This document shows positions 37,695 to 44,234 of a stretch of 64,000 nt of DNA, in pieces. Below the pieces are notes generated by a model. The model had not been told where the DNA came from, did not search any database, and worked only from the letters and a program-made list of their open reading frames with translations. Numbering within the stretch: position 1 is the stretch's first letter; each line of letters begins with the position of its first letter. The position numbers and the translations under genes were made by a program. Origin of the DNA: Burkholderiaceae bacterium (GTDB lineage: Bacteria; Pseudomonadota; Gammaproteobacteria; Burkholderiales; Burkholderiaceae_F); assembly GCA_022843955.1 (NCBI GenBank), contig JALHMQ010000002.1, forward strand, positions 124,001 through 188,000, read 5' to 3'.

Positions 37695-38087
37695 TCAGAA
37701 CAGGTCGATCGAACCGGCACCCATGCCGGTCTGGCGCACCGGCTGCATCCGGGTCGTAGCCATGAGCGGATCGGGCACCTCTGAGGTCAGCGTCGACAAG
37801 GCCTGTTCGAGCTTGGCCAGACGGCTCTGCGCGTGCTGGGTCAGCTGGGTGGCCATGTCCTGGAACTGCAGCGCGGTGACGGCGGTACCTACCGCGCGCT
37901 TGAGTTCGTCACGGTCCTGCGGCTGGCCGGCCAGGCGCGGCGTGATCTCGATCACCTGATTGAAACTGCCGAGCAGCTTGTCGCCCGCTTCGGCGATCAG
38001 CGCCTTCAAGCGCTCCAGATCGCTGGCGATGGCTGCGCACTCGCGTGCAGCGGTACTGCCGGCGCTCGCTTGGCTGGGGTTGAGCAT
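37695..38087 (-). CDS. Short CheZ-like protein (candidate CheY-P phosphatase)
   Basis: This 130-residue helical protein contains ALQFQDMATQLTQHAQSRL. The core QFQDxxxQ (Asp77 and Gln81) matches the spacing of the catalytic Asp and Gln of CheZ, and the protein ends GAGSIDLF, comparable to the C-terminal CheY-binding tail of CheZ. It is little more than half the length of enterobacterial CheZ and lacks much of the long N-terminal hairpin. It is the first gene before cheY and cheA, and no other cheZ is seen. The function is inferred from motif and position only. Confidence 0.65.
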   Translation of the reverse strand: MLNPSQASAGSTAARECAAIASDLERLKALIAEAGDKLLGSFNQVIEITPRLAGQPQDRDELKRAVGTAVTALQFQDMATQLTQHAQSRLAKLEQALSTLTSEVPDPLMATTRMQPVRQTGMGAGSIDLF

Positions 38088-38379
38088 GGGTTCTCAGGCG
38101 TTCTTTTGGCTGCGCTCTGGTTCGTCCCGACGGCCGCGATCGACCAGCGGCCGGGGCGCCTTGCGGGGCTTCACGGCGAAGTTTGGCGGCGCCCCTGCAG
38201 CCGCGAAGGGTGAATAAGCCGGGCCAAACAGCGGCTTTCCACGATGCAAAGCGGTGGCCGATCGAGATCGACCGCCGCGCCATCCTGTGCCGCGCGCCCC
38301 TGATCCAACCCCCCGGTCCGCGTCTGCCAACCACCCGGACGCGGCGGCCCGGCGCAGCGACTCAAGGCACAATGCCCGC
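38088..38379. other. Divergent intergenic region between the che cluster and a two-component pair
   Basis: This should hold promoters for both directions. No clear sigma-28 (TAAA-N15-GCCGATAA) or sigma-70 pair was identified. No gene was found. Confidence 0.35.
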
Positions 38380-39522
38380 ATGCCGCACGCCGACGACCCG
38401 ATCCGCCTGCTGGTGGTGGAAGACTCAGAACTCGACTACGAGTTGCTGCAGGCCATCCTGCTGCGCGATCGCGAAACGCTGGGCGGCCGGGTGCGCACGC
38501 AGCGCGCCGAAGACGAAGCCGGCATGCGCAGCGTCTTTGCCATGGGCGCGATCGACGCGGTGATCACCGACCACAACCTGCCGCGCTTCGATTCGTTCTC
38601 GGCCCTCAAGGTCACCAAGGAGATCGACCCCGACCTGCCGGTGATCGTGCTGTCGGGCGAAATGTCGGAGGAACTGGCGGTGGCCAGCCTGCACGCCGGC
38701 GCCGATGACTTCATCCTCAAGTCGCGCATGTTCCGGCTCGGTCCGGCCCTCAAGCGCAGCCTCGATGCCGCCGCTGCGCGGCGCGGCGAGCGCGCCGCCT
38801 TTGCCGCGCTGGCCGACAGCGAGGCACGCCTGCGCGAGCTGACCCGCCACATGGAGCGCATCAAGGAAGAAGAGCGCCACGCGCTTGCGCGCGAGGTGCA
38901 CGACGACATCGGCTCCACCCTCACCGCGCTGAAGTTCGAGCTGGCACGGCTGGCGCGAGACCTCGGCGAGCACGCCTCGGCCGCGCCGCGCATCAATGCC
39001 ATCAACGAGCTGCTCGCGCACGCGGTGGATGCCAGTCACCGCATCCAGCACAACCTGCGCCCGCCGGTGCTCGACGCCGGCCTGGTCGAAGCGCTGCAAT
39101 GGCTGGCACGCGGCTTCACCACCCGCACCGGCACACCGCTGCAGTTCGAGACCAACCGCGAGGAACTCGATCTTGCCCCCGAGCATGCGGTGGCGATGTA
39201 CCGGGTCGCGCAGGAGGCGCTCGCCAACGTCGCCAAGTACGCGCAGGCCAAGCGTGTGTCGATGCAGCTGTTCGCCGCCGCCGACGAGATCACGCTGGAG
39301 ATCGCCGACGACGGCGCCGGCTTCGATCCGCAGATGCTGGAGGCTTCGCCGGGCTTCGGCCTCAAGAGCCTGGTCGAGCGCGCACGCGGCCTGGGCGGCT
39401 GGGCCGAAGTGGCCGCCGCCCCGGGGCGCGGCACCACGATCATGTTCTCGATCCCGCCGGGCACGCCGGCGAAAGATGCGGTGGCGCCGGCACCGCCGGC
39501 ACCGAATGACTGGAGCGACTGA
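38380..39522 (+). CDS. Receiver-histidine kinase hybrid of the NarL family (HisKA_3)
   Basis: The 380-residue cytoplasmic protein has an N-terminal receiver domain (acceptor Asp64 in VITDHNLPRFD) joined by a coiled coil to a HisKA_3 dimerisation domain with phospho-His174 in REVHDDIGSTLTALK. The ATPase domain shows EALANVAKYAQAKR, DDGAGFD and GFGLKSLVERA. With no sensor or membrane domain, input must come through the receiver. Its stop overlaps the start of the LuxR-type regulator, its likely partner. ATG 38380 begins the receiver-fold sequence; the frame is open further upstream. Confidence 0.9.
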   Translation: MPHADDPIRLLVVEDSELDYELLQAILLRDRETLGGRVRTQRAEDEAGMRSVFAMGAIDAVITDHNLPRFDSFSALKVTKEIDPDLPVIVLSGEMSEELAVASLHAGADDFILKSRMFRLGPALKRSLDAAAARRGERAAFAALADSEARLRELTRHMERIKEEERHALAREVHDDIGSTLTALKFELARLARDLGEHASAAPRINAINELLAHAVDASHRIQHNLRPPVLDAGLVEALQWLARGFTTRTGTPLQFETNREELDLAPEHAVAMYRVAQEALANVAKYAQAKRVSMQLFAAADEITLEIADDGAGFDPQMLEASPGFGLKSLVERARGLGGWAEVAAAPGRGTTIMFSIPPGTPAKDAVAPAPPAPNDWSD

Positions 39523-40160
39523 TGCCTGTCAACACCATCGTCGTCGACGACCATGCGATCGTGCGCCGCGGGATCATCCAGATCCTCGGCGACCATCCGG
39601 AGATTCGCATCGTCGGCGAGGCATCCGACTACGGCTCGCTGCGCGCGCTGCTGCGCGTGCAGGCAGAAGTGGATCTGCTGGTGATGGACGTCGGCCTGCC
39701 CGGCAAGGACGGCATCGACATCCTCAAGACCCTGCGCGACGAGATGCCCAAGCTGCGCGTGCTGATGGTCAGCATGTACCCCGAAGACCAGTACGCCGTG
39801 CGCGCCTTCCGCGCCGGCGCCGCCGGCTACCTCAACAAGGCCAGTGCGCCGGAGAAGCTGATCGAGGCCGTGAGCCAGGTGATTGCCGGCCGCAAGTACG
39901 TCACCCCGGAGATCGCGCAGGCGCTGATCGAGAACCTGAACGCACCCGAAGGCGCCTCCGCGCACGAGAAGCTCTCGGACCGCGAGTTCCAGACACTCAA
40001 GCTGATCGCCAGCGGCAAGCGGCTGGCCGACATCGCCGAAGCGCTCACGCTGTCACCCAAGACAGTCAGCGTCTACCGCGCACGCATCCTGGAGAAAATG
40101 GGGATGGCGAACAATGCGGAGCTGACGCACTACGCAATCAAACATGGGTTGGTCGAATGA
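39522..40160 (+). CDS. NarL/LuxR-family response regulator
   Basis: The 212-residue regulator has a receiver domain (acceptor Asp56 in LLVMDVGLPGKDG) and a C-terminal LuxR helix-turn-helix (LSDREFQTLKLIASGKRLADIAEALTLSPKTVSVYRARILEKMG). It is coupled to the preceding kinase by TGATG. Its last nine codons form the left arm of a perfect inverted repeat that continues past the stop codon. The target genes are not known. Confidence 0.95.
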   Translation: MPVNTIVVDDHAIVRRGIIQILGDHPEIRIVGEASDYGSLRALLRVQAEVDLLVMDVGLPGKDGIDILKTLRDEMPKLRVLMVSMYPEDQYAVRAFRAGAAGYLNKASAPEKLIEAVSQVIAGRKYVTPEIAQALIENLNAPEGASAHEKLSDREFQTLKLIASGKRLADIAEALTLSPKTVSVYRARILEKMGMANNAELTHYAIKHGLVE

Positions 40161-40181
40161 CCAACCCATGTTTGATTGCGT
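40132..40181 (+). terminator. Perfect 23-bp inverted repeat over the regulator stop codon
   Basis: The left arm 40132-40154 and right arm 40159-40181 are exact reverse complements around the loop GAAT, in which the TGA stop begins. The stem includes ACATGGGTTGGTC and GACCAACCCATGT. It may act as a terminator or mRNA-protecting hairpin, although no T-run follows. The perfect symmetry covering coding sequence suggests an inverted duplication of the gene end. Confidence 0.7.
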
Positions 40182-40280
40182 TGGCGCGCTGGGCGCGCCA
40201 CGCTGTTTGAACGATGCACAGGGGGCTGCTCCGCCGCCCCCTCTGGACTCCCCCATGGCTGGGTAGCGTTCGCCGGCGCC
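40182..40280. other. Spacer before the repeat patch
   Basis: No gene is visible. The sequence leads into the 21-base tandem array. Confidence 0.4.
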
Positions 40281-40406
40281 CGCAGCACCCCGTCGTTCCC
40301 TCGCAGCACCCCGTCGTTCCCTCGCAGCACCCCGTCGTTCCCGCGCAGCACCCCGTCGTTCCCTCGCAGCACCCCGTCGTTCCCGCGCAGCACCCCGTCG
40401 TTCCCG
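40281..40406 (+). repeat. Tandem array: six units of 21 bases
   Basis: The unit CGCAGCACCCCGTCGTTCCC plus T or G is repeated six times in exact register, only the last base varying. It runs directly into GTTCCCGCGCAGGCGGGAAC, a REP-like palindrome whose left arm (CGTCGTTCCCGCG) is the end of every unit. The array seems to have grown from that half-site. There are no unique spacers, so it is not a CRISPR. Confidence 0.95.
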
Positions 40407-40472
40407 CGCAGGCGGGAACCCAGTGTCTTTGCTTCGCCTGCAGCATTCCCGTCGCCCCGGCGAAGGCCGGGG
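40400..40472 (+). repeat. REP-like palindrome pair, copy 1
   Basis: GTTCCCGCGCAGGCGGGAAC at 40400-40419 and CCCCGGCGAAGGCCGGGG at 40455-40472 are separated by ACCCAGTG and a short linker. The same pair occurs near 42231-42303 (inverted) and 59075-59147. No REP-associated transposase is in the window. Confidence 0.85.
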
Positions 40473-40496
40473 CCTAAGTCGCTCTATGCAGCGCGC

Positions 40497-40764
40497 TCGC
40501 CCACGCGTTGCACCGTCTCATGCGATGTACCCGCTACATGGCCGCGGGGCCAGTCACTTTCTTTGTCTTGCCAAAGAAAGTAACCAAAGAAAGGCGCGCC
40601 TGCGAAGACGCCCGCTGCGCGGGTTCCTTGCGCTGCTCGTTCAAGCCGGCGGCCGTCGAAACTCGCACGATCGCGGCTGCGCCGCGCCACGTGCTTCGGA
40701 CAGTCGACGCCCGACACCCCCGGCTTGCCCTGCGCTGCTCAGCGTCTTCGAAGGCGATCAAAGG
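40497..40764 (+). repeat. Dispersed TTTCTTTG repeat module, copy 1
   Basis: This roughly 265-base module contains the inverted repeat ACTTTCTTTG-TCTTGC-CAAAGAAAGT (40556-40581), then GGCGCGCCTGCGAAG and a GC-rich body ending CTTCGAAGGCGATCAAAGG. Copies at 41942-42187 (opposite orientation) and 59173-59438 differ at only a few positions. All contain similar open frames (for example MAAGPVTFFVLPKK), but the frames are open on both strands and no start site or domain supports a protein. Confidence 0.88.
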
Positions 40765-40966
40765 TTGTTCCAACGGAAGGACCAAGGCAGTCGCTCTTGC
40801 CGCCAGCGGACTGCCCGAGTCTAAAACGCGGCGGCGGCTGCTTGCTCTACTTTTCGGCTGAGCACTCGTTCCTGTCAGGCCTAGTGCCGACTTTGAAATG
40901 AGCTGGATTCTTGTCACAGGGCTGTTTGTGACTTTTGCTCGATCACACCTTTGAGCCCGTATGAGG
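40765..40966. other. Spacer between repeat copy 1 and the UPF0489-like gene
   Basis: This is the downstream flank of the minus-strand UPF0489-like gene, visibly lower in GC than the core genome. No gene or strong hairpin was recognised. Confidence 0.4.
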
Positions 40967-41722
40967 TCAACGTCGCAGTGCCAAGAGTCTGGGTATGACG
41001 AGTTTCGCCAGATGACGCGTGTCATTCGGCGTGCCCGAATAGTTGAACGACAGCGACACCGTAACAAGCTCCGCCGCGGTCAACAGGGGCCCCACTTCTT
41101 TGAGAAACGCGATGATCTCGGCGTCCGACCAGAGGTCACCCTCCGCCCACATGTCACTCCGGTTGAACAGGTCGAGGCACAAGTCGAACATCAACGGCCA
41201 AACAATGTCGGCTTTGACCAACTCCTGAGTGGACTTGTGAATCACTTGCCGGGCTCCGCACGAACGCAGGAAGCCGTCGTCGAGGCCGTCGTCGCCGGAA
41301 TTGTCTTGCAGACAGTAGAAGTGGACGGTATGGAAGAGGCCGCGCTTCACCGCAGGCGCTATGAACGAGTCGTACCTGATCAATTCGCCCTCCGCTACGA
41401 GTTGCGAAAGCTGAGCTGACGTGGCCCTCAACAGCCTTTCCTCCTCACCGGGCTGGTCGTGAAAGTCATAGCAACCGTCCCAGTGATAGTCAGCGTGCAC
41501 AAGCGAGTAGTGGTCGCCCCTCTTTTCGGTTTCCCAGACCTTTAGGGCCCAGCGGTGATCATCCATCAGCCATATACCGCCCCCAAGGTCTGTGAGGAAC
41601 GAGTCGTCTTCATTCAACGTATCGAATTCGAATGCGGCCATTCTTGCGTTGCCAAAGAGGCTTGTCTGGATTAGATGCACGATAGCCGAGCCAACCGGAC
41701 CGGCGTACTGAACCTTCGGCAT
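40967..41722 (-). CDS. UPF0489-like protein of unknown function (accessory gene)
   Basis: The 251-residue soluble protein contains GGGIWLMDDHRWALKVWETE and YSLVHADYHWDGCYDF, an aspartate/histidine pattern resembling the UPF0489 (C5orf22-like) family, whose fold is thought to be arginase-like. No function is known. Codon and base composition are clearly less GC-rich than neighbouring genes. It is flanked on both sides by inverted copies of the dispersed repeat, which suggests horizontal acquisition. ATG 41722 is one choice; 41809 and 41641 are alternatives and none has a strong ribosome site. Confidence 0.6.
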   Translation of the reverse strand: MPKVQYAGPVGSAIVHLIQTSLFGNARMAAFEFDTLNEDDSFLTDLGGGIWLMDDHRWALKVWETEKRGDHYSLVHADYHWDGCYDFHDQPGEEERLLRATSAQLSQLVAEGELIRYDSFIAPAVKRGLFHTVHFYCLQDNSGDDGLDDGFLRSCGARQVIHKSTQELVKADIVWPLMFDLCLDLFNRSDMWAEGDLWSDAEIIAFLKEVGPLLTAAELVTVSLSFNYSGTPNDTRHLAKLVIPRLLALRR

Positions 41723-41887
41723 CAGGCCACTTGAAGAACAAGGCGGGCGCATGAGAGCGCGCACAACAGTGCTCGCTGGAGCACAGAGTCGAACACGGAG
41801 CGGCGACAATCGACCTCACCGCTCCCCGTAGGTTGACCTCGCGCGCCCGCCTAGGCTCGGTCACCAGAACGCTTCCCATAGTATCGA

Positions 41888-41940
41888 TAGGCACCCTCTC
41901 CCCGGACGGGGAGAGGGCCAGGGAGAGGGGCGAGCCGTTG
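41888..41940 (-). repeat. GGGGAGAGGG hairpin module next to repeat copy 2
   Basis: CCCTCTCCCC-GGAC-GGGGAGAGGG is a ten-base perfect stem, followed by GGCCAGGGAGAGG. The same module (with one mismatch in the stem) follows repeat copy 3 at about 59440-59490, joined at the same position, but is absent after copy 1. It could act as a transcription stop. Confidence 0.75.
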
Positions 41941-41941
41941 A

Positions 41942-42187
41942 CCTTTGATCGCCTTCGAAGACGCTGAGCAGCGCAGGGCAAGCCGGGGGTGTCGGGCGTC
42001 GACTGTCCGAAGCACGTGGCGCGGCGCAGCCGCGATCGTGCGAGTTTCGACGCCCGCCGGCTTGACCGAGCAGCGCAAGGGACCCGCGCAGCGGGCGTCT
42101 TCGCAGGCGCGCCTTTCTTTGGCTACTTTCTTTGGCAAGACAAAGAAAGTGACTGGCCCCGCGGCCATGAAGCGGGGGCATCGCATA
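41942..42187 (-). repeat. Dispersed TTTCTTTG repeat module, copy 2 (inverted)
   Basis: This is the reverse complement of copies 1 and 3 over about 245 bases, with a handful of substitutions (for instance AAAGTAGCC for AAAGTAACC). Together with copy 1 it brackets the UPF0489-like gene as long terminal inverted repeats about 1.2 kb apart. Confidence 0.88.
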
Positions 42188-42230
42188 GGCAAAGTGGGTC
42201 GCGCGCAAGCGCGCCGGCAGATAACTTGGG

Positions 42231-42352
42231 CCCCGGCCTTCGCCGGGGCGACGGGAATGCTGCAGGCGAAGCAAAGACACTGGGTTCCCGCCTGCGCGGG
42301 AACGACGGGCGCACGCGAAGCAACCACACTGGGTTCCCGCTTTCGCGGGAAC
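42231..42352 (-). repeat. REP-like palindromes, copy 2
   Basis: CCCCGGCCTTCGCCGGGG at 42231-42248 and two GTTCCCGC...GCGGGAAC palindromes at 42284-42303 and 42333-42352, each preceded by CTGG or CACTGG and followed by CGAC. The order mirrors copy 1 in reverse, with one extra palindrome instead of a tandem array. The next gene ends 24 bases later. Confidence 0.85.
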
Positions 42353-42375
42353 GACACGGGTCTCCGAGATGCGCC

Positions 42376-44223
42376 CTACGCCTTCATCACCCGATGCTTG
42401 CCCGCCCGCTTCGCCTTGTACATCGCGTCATCGGCGCGTTCGAGCAGTGCTTCGAGGGGCTCGGTCGGGACCCAAGTGGCGACGCCGGCGGAGAAGCTGA
42501 GCGCCTGGGTGAAGCTGTCGTGCTGGAACGGCCGCGTGGTCAGTTCGGCCAGCGCGCGTTCGGTGGCGGCCACCGCTTCCGTCGAGTCGGTCGACGAGTA
42601 CAGGATCGCGAATTCTTCGCCGCCGATGCGGGCGACGACGTCGGTCGGCCGCAGTGCCGCCTGCAGCACCGTTAGCAGGTGCACCAGCGCGCGGTCACCG
42701 GCCAGATGGCCTTGCGTGTCATTGAGCTGCTTGAAATCGTCCAGATCGATGACCGCAAGCGACATCGGCAGCCCGTAGCGCTGCGAGCGCGCATTTTCGA
42801 TGCGGAACGCCTCTTCGAGCCCGCGCCGGTTCAGCGCGTGCGTGAGCGGGTCCTTTTGCACCAGCGTGGAGACGGTCATCAGCTCCTTCTCCAGCTGCTT
42901 GACGCGTTGCTCGTACGCCTCCACCTTGCGACGCGCGTTGAGCAGTTCCTCGCGCGACTGCTGGATGTCGACCCGCACCAGCTGCGTATCGGCCAGCAGA
43001 CCCTTGATCACGTGCGACAGCGAGGCGATGTCGGTGGCCTTTTCGAGTTCGGCCTGGTAGACGCCGACCTGCTCGTAGAAGCGGCCGGTGGAATGACCCA
43101 TGCTGCCGATGCGCTCGATCAGCGTGGCCAGCATCTCCTTCAGCGCCACCTTCGCGTCCAGCAGGCTGCGGCGCGCCGCCGACTGCTGGCCGATCACCTG
43201 CGTCAGGCGTGCTTCGGCATCAGCCAGCAGTTGCGACTGCAGCGGTCCGGCCAGCAGCGCCCGGATCGGTTCCAGCTGCCCGGTCAGCCAGGCCTCCTCG
43301 GGACTGAGCGATTTCATGTTGTCGCACAGCAGGGCCAGCAGGCGCTGCAGGCCCGCCTTGACCTTGTGTTCCTCCCCCAGCTGGCGATCGATCGCGGCGA
43401 CCACGTCGACGAAGCGCGGCACCAGCTTGTTGACGTCCTCGGGCGGCAGCACGCGGCCGTGCTGATGCGCGTACTCGCGCAACTTCTGCTGCGCCGGCGA
43501 TCCCTCGATGCTGCCGTGCTCGAGCACGCGCATCGCGCGCAGCGCGACCTGCTTCCAGGCGTCGCTGCTGGCCTGCGCCTGCGCCAGCTGGGCCTGCAGC
43601 GCCTGCAGTTCAGTGGGGTCGGCGGCATAGCGCTGGGCGGCCGGCATCAGGCCCGGAAAGTCCGCCGGCAGCGGCTGCGTGTTGGCGGTCAGCGGGTCGC
43701 GTTCTTCCTCGCGCGGCGGCTTGGGCAGCGTCGCCATCGCCGGCCCCCACGACTCCACCAGCCGCTGCAGGCGGTCGAGCGCGACATCGGCCTCGGGGGC
43801 GCCGTCGATCACGCGCGCCACCGCATCGAGCTTGCGGCCGCGGGTCCAGTTGGCGTGCAGCGCATCGGCCTGGCGCAGCAGGTTCAGCGTCATCTGCGGC
43901 CAGTTGCCGCCGGCCGCGCCGTTGCGTCGTGCCAGCACCTTGTCGAGCGCCTCGCGCACCGCCGGCCAATCATGGCGGGTGGCACGCTCCATCAGGGCGG
44001 TGGCCTCCTGCGGCGCCAGGCGGTTCTGCTTGAGGATGTCGCGCAGCAGTTCGCGGATCACGCCGACCGCGGAGCCCGCGCCGGGACGCAGCCCGGCCAT
44101 CTCGAAGTAGACCTCGGCGAACGTGTCGGGCGTCGGGATCATGCGCCGCTCGGCGAGCGTCTTGAGCGCCCGGCGGGCGATCTCGCCCTGGCTTTGTCGC
44201 GCGACTTGATCGTTGGCGTTCAT
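42376..44223 (-). CDS. Diguanylate cyclase with long helical N-terminus
   Basis: The 615-residue cytoplasmic protein ends in a GGDEF domain with the active variant GGEEF at residues 534-538 (RIGGEEFAILY), preceded by the Mg-binding VIDLDDFKQLND. The first 440 or so residues are helical, with coiled-coil segments (LEKATDIASLSHVIKGLL, VEAYEQRVKQLEKEL) and no recognised sensor domain. No RxxD-type inhibitory site was seen. It should make cyclic-di-GMP. It begins 11 bases after the EAL gene, so it is the last gene of a three-gene operon. Confidence 0.9.
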   Translation of the reverse strand: MNANDQVARQSQGEIARRALKTLAERRMIPTPDTFAEVYFEMAGLRPGAGSAVGVIRELLRDILKQNRLAPQEATALMERATRHDWPAVREALDKVLARRNGAAGGNWPQMTLNLLRQADALHANWTRGRKLDAVARVIDGAPEADVALDRLQRLVESWGPAMATLPKPPREEERDPLTANTQPLPADFPGLMPAAQRYAADPTELQALQAQLAQAQASSDAWKQVALRAMRVLEHGSIEGSPAQQKLREYAHQHGRVLPPEDVNKLVPRFVDVVAAIDRQLGEEHKVKAGLQRLLALLCDNMKSLSPEEAWLTGQLEPIRALLAGPLQSQLLADAEARLTQVIGQQSAARRSLLDAKVALKEMLATLIERIGSMGHSTGRFYEQVGVYQAELEKATDIASLSHVIKGLLADTQLVRVDIQQSREELLNARRKVEAYEQRVKQLEKELMTVSTLVQKDPLTHALNRRGLEEAFRIENARSQRYGLPMSLAVIDLDDFKQLNDTQGHLAGDRALVHLLTVLQAALRPTDVVARIGGEEFAILYSSTDSTEAVAATERALAELTTRPFQHDSFTQALSFSAGVATWVPTEPLEALLERADDAMYKAKRAGKHRVMKA

Positions 44224-44234
44224 CTTGCTCTACC

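Noticed and set aside
40281-40406. Possible CRISPR array
   Set aside because: The 21-base units are contiguous with no variable spacers and no cas genes are nearby. The same holds for 58943-59080.
40214-40477. Heptapeptide-repeat protein (HPVVPSQ repeats)
   Set aside because: The frame exists only because 21 is a multiple of three. All three frames of the array are open and no start or domain supports translation.
40508-40861. Conserved small protein MAAGPVTFFVLPKK encoded in each TTTCTTTG repeat
   Set aside because: Conservation is at the DNA level and equally strong in other frames and on the other strand, and the hairpin lies inside the frame. Treated as a repeat, not a gene.
40281-42356. 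Insertion sequence or complete transposon
   Set aside because: No transposase, integrase or target duplication could be seen. Only the inverted repeat layout suggests mobility.
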